A stretch of 40,657 nucleotides of DNA from a virus: IMG/VR virus record IMGVR_UViG_3300047170_000085, positions 1 through 40,657 of that record. One strand, written 5' to 3'. Positions 29,028 through 35,184 of this stretch are shown piece by piece. Under the pieces are notes generated by a model, which was not told the origin of the DNA, did not search any database, and saw only the letters and a program-made list of their open reading frames with translations. The stretch's first letter is position 1, and each line of letters starts with the position of its first letter. A program made the translations under genes and the position numbers.

Positions 29028-29966
29028 CTAGTAGTTTTTGCTAAGTTCAAACATTGAATAAAGTTGCTCTGCAAACTCTTTATTATCAAGGTCTAATGAT
29101 ATTTCTTTTCCTGTTTTCTCGCAAATACAATATTTATCAAAAATAGATAGGGATGACCACTGACCTTTTTCTTTAGCTTTTTGTGCCCAAGATTTATTTT
29201 TACTCGCCCTTTCGCTGATGATGCTTACATCCCCTTTGAGCAAGTGTCTAAAAAAAGCGATACGTCCTTTTCGGAATGTGGTTCCCCTCTCGATCTCTAT
29301 TTTCATGTGATTAATGGCATCTAAGAGCTTTTGTTGCGAATTGGTTCGAATGAGAACAAATAGCGTCCCATCACTAGCACCTAATTCTAAAGCGCAAAGA
29401 GCATCGAATAAAGGAATCTGCTCTTTTTTTAGGGGGAATTTTGCATTGTCTTCATTTGAGGAACGAAAAGGCATTGTCTTGTCATTGCCTTCAATGTCTA
29501 GTATCTGCTTAGGCATAGTATCTGGTATAGGTGTCGCGATTCCGCGGTCTCGATTCCGCGATTTCGCGGTATCGGCCAAACCATCTTGTAGAGGCTTTTT
29601 TTCAACCTTAACCGTCTCACATTCATTATCGGCGATTCCGCGATTTCGCGGTTTCGTAAACATTTCTTCATTTTTAAACGCATACCATGTTGTTTTATCA
29701 AAATTAGATTTGTTATAATCGCCCTTAATAATTACTTCATATTCTTCAAGTTTTTTAAGAATGCGAGCTACCGCATCTTCACTCCAATAAGAATAAACGG
29801 CAGCAATTTCTTTTTGAGTCTGATACATCCATGTTCGACCATCATGAAAGTTACGATTCATTGCTTGATTTTGTTCGATCCAGAATTGAAAATGAGAAAT
29901 TATGATAGCGCATTCAACGCCATATATTTCAGCAAAACGTTTTGAGAATGCATGTGAGAGGGACAT
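29028..29966 (-). CDS. Replication initiator with winged helix (312 aa)
   Basis: The N-terminus (AIIISHFQFWIEQNQAMN, FHDGRTWMYQTQKEIAAVY, SEDAVARILKKLEEYEVIIK) is the winged-helix domain typical of phage replication proteins of the lambda O/DnaD-associated kind. A poorly conserved linker (about residues 100-165) carries the DNA repeats at 29535-29652. The C-terminal domain has IPLFDALCALELGASDGTLF and a segment ending KGRIAFFRHLLKGDV. It should bind its own internal repeats and recruit host replication enzymes. GGAG precedes the ATG. Confidence 0.75.
   Translation of the reverse strand: MSLSHAFSKRFAEIYGVECAIIISHFQFWIEQNQAMNRNFHDGRTWMYQTQKEIAAVYSYWSEDAVARILKKLEEYEVIIKGDYNKSNFDKTTWYAFKNEEMFTKPRNRGIADNECETVKVEKKPLQDGLADTAKSRNRDRGIATPIPDTMPKQILDIEGNDKTMPFRSSNEDNAKFPLKKEQIPLFDALCALELGASDGTLFVLIRTNSQQKLLDAINHMKIEIERGTTFRKGRIAFFRHLLKGDVSIISERASKNKSWAQKAKEKGQWSSLSIFDKYCICEKTGKEISLDLDNKEFAEQLYSMFELSKNY
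29535..29652. other. Candidate replication origin: iterons inside the initiator gene
   Basis: CGATTCCGCGATTTCGCGGT occurs exactly at 29551-29570 and 29633-29652. A shorter copy, CGATTCCGCGGT, is at 29537-29548. Each full copy contains a palindrome CCGCG-ATTT-CGCGG. The copies are 82 bases apart, so they fall in different reading frames and encode different residues (PRNRGIA versus AKSRNR). Such GC-rich motifs stand out in AT-rich DNA. Lambda O carries its origin in the same place. Confidence 0.65.
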
Positions 29967-30000
29967 TTAAAATCTCCGTTGTAAATGTTTTATTTTTACA

Positions 30001-30095
30001 CAGGAAACGCTTGAACTTTATTGCGAGATTTCGTAGTCTATGCATAGTTGTAAGAGTCTTTGGTGTCTCGCAAGTGAAGTTGCAAGCGCTTCCTG
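30001..30095. ncRNA. Long imperfect inverted repeat, candidate structured RNA
   Basis: CAGGAAACGCTTG (30001-30013), AACTT (30014-30018) and TTGCGAGA (30021-30028) pair in order with CAAGCGCTTCCTG (30083-30095), AAGTT (30077-30081) and TCTCGCAA (30066-30073). The one mismatch in the outer stem becomes a G.U pair if the RNA is read from the minus strand, so a leader of the initiator mRNA is possible. The top holds a CTATGCATAG palindrome. Read on the plus strand it runs straight into a terminator. It is not a tRNA. Confidence 0.55.
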
Positions 30096-30100
30096 TTAAT

Positions 30101-30136
30101 GGCCTGGTCATCCGTGACCGGGCCGTTTCATTTTAT
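30101..30136 (+). terminator. GC-rich terminator after the inverted repeat
   Basis: GGCCTGGTCA and TGACCGGGCC (30101-30124) pair around TCCG. The single U.G is allowed only on the plus strand. GTTTCATTTTAT follows. It would end a plus-strand transcript of the 30001-30095 structure. Confidence 0.6.
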
Positions 30137-30189
30137 GGGGATATCTTATCCCGTCATTCTAAAAAGTCAACCGTAATATCACTTTTTCA

Positions 30190-30219
30190 TTGACTTTTAT
30201 GTATGGCACACTGTATATT
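30190..30219 (+). promoter_or_regulatory. Strong sigma70-type promoter
   Basis: TTGACT (30190-30195), an 18-base spacer and TATATT (30214-30219) are each one base from consensus. No plus-strand gene starts in the next 400 bases. The expected transcript begins near 30226 and meets a 9-bp hairpin at 30256-30276, which suggests a short RNA. Confidence 0.6.
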
Positions 30220-30255
30220 TCCGTGCGAATTTGGTCTCGGTAGTAGAATTCAAGG

Positions 30256-30276
30256 GCTTACGCATTGTGCGTAAGC
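30256..30276. terminator. Perfect 9-bp hairpin with 3-base loop
   Basis: GCTTACGCA and TGCGTAAGC pair around TTG, followed on the plus strand by TCGTTTAAA. It lies 20 bases beyond the stop of the minus-strand gene at 30297. It may terminate that gene as well as the transcript from the promoter at 30190. Confidence 0.55.
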
Positions 30277-30296
30277 TCGTTTAAATGGTTATGAGC

Positions 30297-30584
30297 TTAT
30301 CTGCAAAAGACTAAACAATTCTCTTCGGGATCGAATATTCCTTTTGCCTTAACCCTTACCATATCAGCGGAATAAAGCGAATCGCAGGTGATTAGATAAC
30401 CCATCTGCTCTAGAAACCGCACAACTTGAGCTTTCTCGGGTTCGCATTCAACATGCAAATAACTATATCCAGTCATCGTCTGCATAGCGCAGATTTCCAT
30501 GTAATCGTCTAACAACTCAGACTCTTCATCATCACCCTTAAAATTGTTATAGCACTGCTGGCACACGTTAAACTGACGCAACAT
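30297..30584 (-). CDS. Small Cys-rich protein (95 aa)
   Basis: The protein begins MLRQFNVCQQCYNNFKGDDE with a CxxC pair. It continues with an acidic helix and a beta/alpha part (YSYLHVECEPEKAQVVRFLE, QMGYLITCDSLYSADMVRVK), ending NCLVFCR. A single zinc knuckle plus scattered cysteines is visible. Its neighbours are the repressor upstream and the initiator downstream. Function is unknown, and a regulatory role is possible. Confidence 0.55.
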   Translation of the reverse strand: MLRQFNVCQQCYNNFKGDDEESELLDDYMEICAMQTMTGYSYLHVECEPEKAQVVRFLEQMGYLITCDSLYSADMVRVKAKGIFDPEENCLVFCR

Positions 30585-30662
30585 AATGCTCCTTATATTA
30601 ATTTTATTTTAATATCTAGACAGTAATCTTTTTTTTCGCAAATATAATCGCATAGGTGAAGC

Positions 30663-30791
30663 GTGAAAGAAATTTTAAAAGAGATTTTTTCTGGTCTTTC
30701 AAAAGACCCCATGATGATTACAATCATTGCTTGTTATATATTGATTTTTTTATCTATCGGAGTTTTCGCTGCTTTTCAGCTTTGTAAGTGA
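30663..30791 (+). CDS. Tiny membrane protein (42 aa)
   Basis: A GTG start at 30663 with AGGTGA upstream gives MKEILKEIFSGLSKDPMMIT, then IIACYILIFLSIGVFAAFQL CK. An amphipathic start is followed by one membrane helix. A TATAAT (30643-30648) lies just ahead. The last 42 bases overlap the converging repressor gene. Short membrane proteins beside the repressor can be superinfection or lysogeny-control factors, but nothing here proves it. Confidence 0.45.
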   Translation: MKEILKEIFSGLSKDPMMITIIACYILIFLSIGVFAAFQLCK

Positions 30792-31004
30792 CTTTTTAGG
30801 CCTCCCCTTTCCTTTGCTTACTTTGCCAAGTAAATCAGTCCCCTTGACCAATCTATGGGTGTAATTTTCAATCAAAATAGCTACGCTTAGAGAAGGCTCA
30901 TAACCTCTAATAATTCGTCGTACTGTTTGAGGATCTATGCCGATTTCAGCTGCAAATTGTGGAGGAGACATATCTGCTTGATCTAAAAATTCGCTAAGAT
31001 TCAT
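30750..31004 (-). CDS. Cro/CI-type helix-turn-helix repressor (84 aa)
   Basis: The region LSEFLDQADMSPPQFAAEIG followed by IDPQTVRRIIRGYEPSLSVA is a clear XRE-family helix-turn-helix (about residues 3-45). The tail is basic (KVSKGKGRPKKSLTKLKSSE). It is transcribed away from the plus-strand recombination operon. The gap between them carries a near-perfect inverted repeat overlapping a promoter, so it probably represses that operon and perhaps itself. Confidence 0.75.
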   Translation of the reverse strand: MNLSEFLDQADMSPPQFAAEIGIDPQTVRRIIRGYEPSLSVAILIENYTHRLVKGTDLLGKVSKGKGRPKKSLTKLKSSENSDR

Positions 31005-31024
31005 ATCTTTTTTCCTTTTCTGAT

Positions 31025-31082
31025 GTTTATATGTTGCACGTAAATCGTTTATGTGTTATGCTATCAATCATAAAACATAAAC
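31025..31082 (+). promoter_or_regulatory. Early promoter with operator inverted repeat
   Basis: TTGCAC (31034-31039), a 17-base spacer and TATGCT (31057-31062) face the recombination operon. GTTTATGTGTTATG (31047-31060) is mirrored by CATAAAACATAAAC (31069-31082), 13 of 14 matching. A third half-site GTTTATATGTTGCA covers the -35. These are likely repressor sites. Confidence 0.6.
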
Positions 31083-31110
31083 CAATGCAGAATAAAAATC
31101 AAGGGGTATC

Positions 31111-31287
31111 ATGAACAACCAAGATTTAGTGACATTAAGGGCACAACTTCACATATCAAAACTTAGAGCAAAACAATTAGAAGCTTCGCTTGATCGTTTA
31201 TTTAATATGATCGATGAGATTCAAGAACGCATTTATGATGAAGAAGAAAAATACTTTGATTACTACACATCTGCAAAGGAGGCTTAA
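31111..31287 (+). CDS. Small coiled-coil protein, first gene of the recombination operon (58 aa)
   Basis: The frame reads MNNQDLVTLRAQLHISKLRA, KQLEASLDRLFNMIDEIQER, then IYDEEEKYFDYYTSAKEA, a single amphipathic helix with an acidic tail. AAGGGG lies 7 bases before the ATG. It is the first product of the early plus-strand operon, downstream of the operator. Its stop region holds the AAGGAGG of the next gene. Function is unknown. Confidence 0.6.
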   Translation: MNNQDLVTLRAQLHISKLRAKQLEASLDRLFNMIDEIQERIYDEEEKYFDYYTSAKEA

Positions 31288-31288
31288 A

Positions 31289-31567
31289 ATGATTGACCCA
31301 AAAATATATGAAGACGCAAGAGATATAGCTAAAAACTTCGTGTTTAGAACACTAAAAGTTGCAGGAATCCCAAAGGATTTTGAAATACAAATAGCTTACG
31401 GAATGGCATGTGCTTATATTTCTAATGACCAATATGCCTTGGATTTTTGGCATGATCTATACCTAACTGAACTTCATGCGTGGGCTTTTGTCGGTGATGA
31501 CGCAGAGTTTGAGAGAGAATATGACAATTATCAACTACAATTAGCTCTAGACAGAGCAGAAGATTAA
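31289..31567 (+). CDS. Small phage protein of unknown function (92 aa)
   Basis: ATG 31289 is preferred because AAGGAGG is 6 bases upstream. A longer frame from 31214 would overlap the preceding gene. The protein (MIDPKIYEDARDIAKNFVFR, VAGIPKDFEIQIAYGMACAY, FWHDLYLTELHAWAFVGDDA) is largely helical with an acidic end. No motif is recognised. It precedes the HNH remnant and recT. Confidence 0.55.
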   Translation: MIDPKIYEDARDIAKNFVFRTLKVAGIPKDFEIQIAYGMACAYISNDQYALDFWHDLYLTELHAWAFVGDDAEFEREYDNYQLQLALDRAED

Positions 31568-31568
31568 A

Positions 31569-31749
31569 ATGAGTAAAGAATTAATGGCGATGCCACAAGA
31601 TGATTTGCGATCGTCCTCAATGTTGTAATCCTGAACATTTATTTTTAGGAACACATCAAGATAATATGCGCGACATGGCTTTAAAAGGTAGAGCATGTCA
31701 AGGTGAAAAATCACATTTACATAGAAATAATAGGGGTAAAAATGTCTAA
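31569..31749 (+). pseudogene. HNH endonuclease remnant before recT
   Basis: From ATG 31600 the frame gives [35 protein letters not shown] and a short tail. This is the central HNH segment of the enzymes at 654 and 32960 (CDNRKCLNINHLFLGNHHDN; CDNKKCVNPEHLYIGTPQDN). The N-terminal domain and the first catalytic His are missing. Just upstream another ATG (31569, [12 protein letters not shown]) opens like recT's own start (MSKEIV) but stops after 19 codons. The remnant's end overlaps recT's start codon by 8 bases. Confidence 0.7.
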
Positions 31750-32608
31750 GGAAATAGTCACTAAATCTGAATTTACAATCCAATTAGAAGAATTTGATAA
31801 AATACAAGAAACATGCCGAAAATTATTACAGACAAAACATTATCAAAACTTGGGGGAATCAGGTATTCACGCTATAATGGCACGTGCAAAAGCTTTAGGA
31901 ATTCATCCATTTGAAGCTCTTAATGGATCTTTTTATGTGGTGCAAGGACGAGTAGGGATGAGTACTGAGATGATGGCAGCTCTTGTAAGACAAAGAGGTC
32001 ATAGTATTCAAAAAGACCCAAAGAGCACAAACGAGTGCGTTATCCTTCATGGCAAGCGTGGCGATAATGGAGATACATGGACTTGCACTTTTAGCAAAGA
32101 CGATGCTATAGCCGCCGGTTTATGGGGAACTGCGACGTGGAAAAAATATCCTACTGTAATGCTTTATAATCGCTGCATGAGCCAATTATTTAGACAGCTT
32201 TTTCCAGATTTGAGTCTTGGCGCTGGATATGTTGAGGATGAACTTAAAGAGATTGCTAAAGTTGATGAATATAGCAAAAATTCTATTGATGTGTCTGTTG
32301 AGCATGTAAAGCAAGATGTAAAGCCGCTTTACATAGCGAATGCTGACACAACACTGTCACAACAAAAAGTTGACACAAACTTATCACAAGAAGTTGTTGA
32401 GACGATCACATCAGACCAATGCAATGATCTTCGTGAAATTTTATTAGAGTGCGAGAAAGGGCTAATAGAAAAGCTTTGCAAGCACTTTAAAATCGACGTG
32501 CTTGATGACATGCCAGCTAAACGTTTTGACGAGGTTAAAGCGCGTTGTGTTGAGGCTAGAGTTATATACCAAGGCGCATTGCTGAAAGCTGCTCAGGATG
32601 GTGAGTAA
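31742..32608 (+). CDS. recT: RecT-family single-strand annealing protein (288 aa)
   Basis: ATG 31742 follows AGGGGTAAA. The conserved RecT/Bet-like core is clear: [40 protein letters not shown], then [40 protein letters not shown] and [13 protein letters not shown]. The C-terminal quarter is a variable linker plus a helical end. It anneals complementary strands made by the partner exonuclease, here the YqaJ-type nuclease downstream. It is coupled to the next gene (TAATG). Confidence 0.88.
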   Translation: MSKEIVTKSEFTIQLEEFDKIQETCRKLLQTKHYQNLGESGIHAIMARAKALGIHPFEALNGSFYVVQGRVGMSTEMMAALVRQRGHSIQKDPKSTNECVILHGKRGDNGDTWTCTFSKDDAIAAGLWGTATWKKYPTVMLYNRCMSQLFRQLFPDLSLGAGYVEDELKEIAKVDEYSKNSIDVSVEHVKQDVKPLYIANADTTLSQQKVDTNLSQEVVETITSDQCNDLREILLECEKGLIEKLCKHFKIDVLDDMPAKRFDEVKARCVEARVIYQGALLKAAQDGE

Positions 32609-32805
32609 TGGAAACTTTGAAGAAACACGTTGATACCGTAGTAGTTTTAGGTGGCATTCTTGCATCTGTTCTATGGATGAATGGAAAATTCAATGATGTC
32701 GAAAAGGATATTAATTCTTTAAAGACAGATATCGCTGTCATGAAAACAGTCCTTATTATGAAAAATATTATGCCTACTGAATTAGCACAGAAAGTGGATG
32801 AGTGA
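32608..32805 (+). CDS. Small membrane-anchored coiled-coil protein (65 aa)
   Basis: [27 protein letters not shown] forms one N-terminal membrane helix (about residues 8-24). A coiled-coil tail follows (FNDVEKDINSLKTDIAVMKT). The start shares bases with recT's stop, and its stop overlaps the next ATG (TGATG). It has the same design as the proteins at 1333 and 6236. A recombination operon is an odd place for a membrane protein, so it may tether or regulate rather than lyse. Confidence 0.6.
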   Translation: METLKKHVDTVVVLGGILASVLWMNGKFNDVEKDINSLKTDIAVMKTVLIMKNIMPTELAQKVDE

Positions 32806-32960
32806 TGGATGTAAAACTAATAGTTTCTATAGAAAATCTAGTGGAGATAATCGACTGTTTGGATTCTTATGAGTGTGAATATGGACCAAAGAATTACGTT
32901 CTTTTGAACCAATTAATAGATTATTATAATTTAATAAAACCTATTGAGGATGGTGAGTGA
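32805..32960 (+). CDS. Small acidic protein (51 aa)
   Basis: The frame is MDVKLIVSIENLVEIIDCLD, SYECEYGPKNYVLLNQLIDY, then YNLIKPIEDGE. It overlaps the previous stop and ends TGATG into the following gene. Its ending EDGE shares the bases GAGGATGGTGAGT with the end of recT (QDGE), so a small duplication may have occurred. There is no motif. It is probably a helical accessory of the operon. Confidence 0.5.
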   Translation: MDVKLIVSIENLVEIIDCLDSYECEYGPKNYVLLNQLIDYYNLIKPIEDGE

Positions 32961-33432
32961 TGGAATTCGTAACAGGCCCCGCGGCGACTATACGTAAAAA
33001 TATGCTAGGTTTTAAAACTGGAAGATTAACAGTGATTGCTTTTTCTCATAAGGAGAAAAAGCAATCCTTTTGGAAAGCTCAGTGTGAATGTGGCAACATT
33101 CGCACGATTTCTACGGGAGAATTAAACCGCGGGCGCTTTCCAGTTCCTTCATATTGTGACAATAAAAAATGTGTGAATCCTGAGCATCTTTATATAGGAA
33201 CTCCCCAAGACAATTCTAACGATATGGTTGAGCGTGGTTTAATTCCTTGTGGACCTAACAAAAAGAAAGGAAGTCCTGGAGAAAAAAACGTCAAAGCAAA
33301 ATTAGACACTGAAAAAGTAAAATACATTCGTTATCTATGTGAGAATGGTTTTAAAAGATCAGTAATGGCTTCATTCTTTCACGTTCATCCTGAAACAATA
33401 GCACGAATAGCACGAGGTCAATCATGGAATTC
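32960..33432. repeat. 9-bp direct repeat bracketing the HNH gene
   Basis: ATGGAATTC lies at 32960-32968 and at 33424-33432. The first is the HNH start and the second is the start of the exonuclease gene. Removing one copy and the intervening DNA restores a TGATGGAATTCTTAG junction, like the other stop/start overlaps of this operon. Confidence 0.6.
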
Positions 33433-33436
33433 TTAG
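32960..33436 (+). CDS. HNH endonuclease, internally shortened (158 aa)
   Basis: The N-terminal domain (GFKTGRLTVIAFSHKEKKQS FWKAQCECGNIR) parallels that of the enzyme at 654. The sequence then jumps directly to SYCDNKKCVNPEHLYIGTPQ and DNSNDMVERG. It therefore lacks the central section that holds the first catalytic His (LHKC in the other copy). A C-terminal helix-turn-helix ends IARGQSWNS. It may be inactive. The first nine bases, ATGGAATTC, recur at 33424 where the exonuclease gene begins, so the gene is bracketed by a direct repeat. Confidence 0.75.
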   Translation: MEFVTGPAATIRKNMLGFKTGRLTVIAFSHKEKKQSFWKAQCECGNIRTISTGELNRGRFPVPSYCDNKKCVNPEHLYIGTPQDNSNDMVERGLIPCGPNKKKGSPGEKNVKAKLDTEKVKYIRYLCENGFKRSVMASFFHVHPETIARIARGQSWNS

Positions 33437-34263
33437 ATATGGAACAAGGATCTGATATTTGGATTCAGACAAGGAAGCGATACATTACAAGCACAGATGT
33501 CGCAAACATTATGGGTATAGGGTTTAAAACGCCCTACCAGCTTTATCTTGAGAAAATGGATTTAGTGCCTCCTCAGGAAGTTAATGAGAAGATGAAGGAA
33601 GGTACACGACTTGAACCTATTGCGAGGGATTGGATTAACAATAACGGATATTACAAATTCGAACCTAAAGTTGCTATAAAAGATATTTTCATGGCTTCCT
33701 TGGATGGTATAAACGATAAATTTGTATTGGAAATAAAATGTGGGGCTAAATCATATACTCAAGCTCAAAATCAGGAGGTACCACCTTACTATTATTCTCA
33801 AATACAACAGCAGTTATATGTAAGCGGATTTGAAACTTGTGCATATTTAGCATTTAACGGGGAAACAGGATTGATTATACCTGTCCAACGCGACCAAGAA
33901 TTCATAGACCGGATGATCCCGGCATGCGAAGCTTTTTACAAATGTCTGATGACTTACACGCCTCCACCGATGACGGAAAAGGATTACGTGCAGAACGACG
34001 ATCCCGAGGTTATATTGTCAATGGACAGATGTATAGAATATCAAAAACAAATAAAATTTCTAGAAGGTCTATTGCAAGCGGAAAAGTCATTTCTAATCCA
34101 ACATGCTGGACAATCGAGCATGAAGAGTGGAAGCGGTAAGATTACGCGTATTATGCGCCGTGGCGCAATTGACTATGGCCAAGTGGAGCAATTGAAAGGG
34201 ATAGATTTAGAACTTTACAGGAAGCCTGTAATTGAGAGTTGGAGAATTAGCAGTGGAGAATGA
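33424..34263 (+). CDS. YqaJ-type recombination exonuclease (279 aa)
   Basis: YqaJ/lambda-exonuclease motifs are present in order: KRYITSTDVANIMGI (residues 19-32), EGTRLEPIARDW (59-70), MASLDG with Asp 94, VLEIKCG with Glu 103 and Lys 105, and YYSQIQQQLYVSG (124-135). It degrades one strand of duplex DNA and loads RecT. The family length is usual. It is the last gene of the recombination operon and overlaps the end of the HNH gene by 13 bases. Its ribosome site must lie within that HNH gene. Confidence 0.88.
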   Translation: MEFLDMEQGSDIWIQTRKRYITSTDVANIMGIGFKTPYQLYLEKMDLVPPQEVNEKMKEGTRLEPIARDWINNNGYYKFEPKVAIKDIFMASLDGINDKFVLEIKCGAKSYTQAQNQEVPPYYYSQIQQQLYVSGFETCAYLAFNGETGLIIPVQRDQEFIDRMIPACEAFYKCLMTYTPPPMTEKDYVQNDDPEVILSMDRCIEYQKQIKFLEGLLQAEKSFLIQHAGQSSMKSGSGKITRIMRRGAIDYGQVEQLKGIDLELYRKPVIESWRISSGE

Positions 34264-34381
34264 TTGTTGGTACGAATTTATAAACAAAGATTTATTTTTT
34301 ATTTTCGGCAATTATCGACTTATTTATTAGAAATTAATAAATTAAATTAAAATATTTACCAATAAATTAATAATAAAGACA

Positions 34382-34402
34382 GGGGCGGCAACCAACCGCC
34401 CC
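34382..34402. terminator. GGGGCGG/CCGCCCC hairpin
   Basis: A perfect 7-bp stem lies around CAACCAA. On the minus strand it is followed by TGTCTTTATTATT, and on the plus strand by TTCGCACC. It likely stops transcripts between the two converging operons. Confidence 0.6.
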
Positions 34403-34470
34403 TTCGCACCATAGATTAGGAGTCAATAAAAAAACTGACAATTCTAGACATATCATTCTTTAAATTTGAT

Positions 34471-34512
34471 GACAATAAAAAACCCCCGTTTGCACTATTG
34501 CCAACGGAGGTG
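34471..34512 (-). terminator. Rho-independent terminator of the small-gene operon
   Basis: On the minus strand CCTCCGTT (34510-34503) pairs with AACGGGGG (34490-34483) around a 12-base loop. TTTTTTATTG follows directly. It lies about 200 bases past the last minus-strand gene and is the clearest terminator in the window. Confidence 0.75.
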
Positions 34513-34713
34513 TGTATCTAAAAACGGTACTGCTTGCATACATAACTTACAAAATATGTGAATTTAAAAATAGTGTATTTACGTTTTTTCAGTTTTCAAA
34601 AATTTAATTAACAAATTAATAAAAATATTTTTTGGTTCGAATTGTTTGTCTAGTAAAATTTGCCAAATTACCACCATTTTTTTTATCAATGCGTAAAGTT
34701 TTTCGATTTAAAC

Positions 34714-34827
34714 CTACTTTTTCTTTTTAGCTTTCATGTCTTTTTCCATCTTCTTTTCGAATTTCATGTCCTTCTTTTCGTGGGACTTTAATTCTTTCTT
34801 CATTGTTCCGCATGATGCTTTTGCCAT
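34714..34827 (-). CDS. Lysine-rich mini-protein (37 aa), out of frame with its neighbour
   Basis: AGGAAGGATAT precedes ATG 34827. The product, MAKASCGTMKKELKSHEKKD followed by MKFEKKMEKDMKAKKKK, is nearly half lysine. It overlaps the 3' part of the 96-residue gene by about 100 bases in another frame. Small basic proteins of this kind may bind DNA or be head-packaged. The good ribosome site supports translation. Confidence 0.55.
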   Translation of the reverse strand: MAKASCGTMKKELKSHEKKDMKFEKKMEKDMKAKKKK

Positions 34828-35017
34828 ATATCCTTCCTATTGTTGGATTGTTTTGTATTCGTATATCTGGATTTTCAAATGTCCAGCACTCCCCTGTATC
34901 ATCCATGAAAACAATCCAAAATAAATGTTCTTCAATGGAGTAATCCAAAAGGAAATGAGCATATCCTTTGCCTTTGATAGTATCCAAGGGTAATGGTGGA
35001 TTCAGTTGTATAATCAT
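34727..35017 (-). CDS. Conserved small phage protein (96 aa)
   Basis: The first 65 residues look folded: MIIQLNPPLPLDTIKGKGYA, HFLLDYSIEEHLFWIVFMDD, TGECWTFENPDIRIQNNPTI. The tail is charged and overlaps the lysine-rich mini-gene. The opening resembles small phage proteins encoded near tail or lysis genes whose function is unknown to me. The ATG overlaps the stop of the DUF6496-like gene (ATGA). Confidence 0.6.
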   Translation of the reverse strand: MIIQLNPPLPLDTIKGKGYAHFLLDYSIEEHLFWIVFMDDTGECWTFENPDIRIQNNPTIGRIYGKSIMRNNEERIKVPRKEGHEIRKEDGKRHES

Positions 35018-35181
35018 TTCTTTTTCTTTGATACGCCAGCTTCACTTAAAGCAATGGCAATGCCTTGTTTGGGTTTTTTCACTATTGGTCCCTTCTTAGA
35101 TCCACTGTGGAGTTTTTTTTCTCCAAATTCTTTCATAACTTTTTTTATTTTAGCTTTCGCTTTTGGACTTTCTTTTGCCAT
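35014..35181 (-). CDS. DUF6496-like small basic protein (55 aa)
   Basis: The protein reads MAKESPKAKAKIKKVMKEFG, EKKLHSGSKKGPIVKKPKQG, then IAIALSEAGVSKKKK. The core KVMKEFGEKKLHSGS ... KKPKQGIAIALSEAG is the conserved pattern I associate with DUF6496, a basic domain found in phages and bacteria. Function is not established. It lies between a putative lipoprotein gene and the 96-residue gene, with tight spacing on both sides. Confidence 0.65.
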   Translation of the reverse strand: MAKESPKAKAKIKKVMKEFGEKKLHSGSKKGPIVKKPKQGIAIALSEAGVSKKKK

Positions 35182-35184
35182 GAT

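Larger units (their letters stand above)
34264..34713. other. 450-base gene gap between converging operons, very AT-rich
   Basis: No supported gene is present. The first 115 bases are almost pure A/T with repeats of AATAAATTAA, followed by two hairpins that are listed separately, then another AT-rich tract (34560-34690). It could serve as a terminator zone, a DNA-unwinding region or a regulatory spacer. I see no iterons, tRNA or attachment site. Confidence 0.6.

Noticed and set aside
30001-30100. tRNA gene
   Set aside because: The strong hairpin has no cloverleaf, no T-loop consensus and no anticodon arm of correct size.
31214-31288. Longer start for the 92-residue gene
   Set aside because: It would overlap the upstream gene by 74 bases, and the ribosome site AAGGAGG clearly serves ATG 31289.
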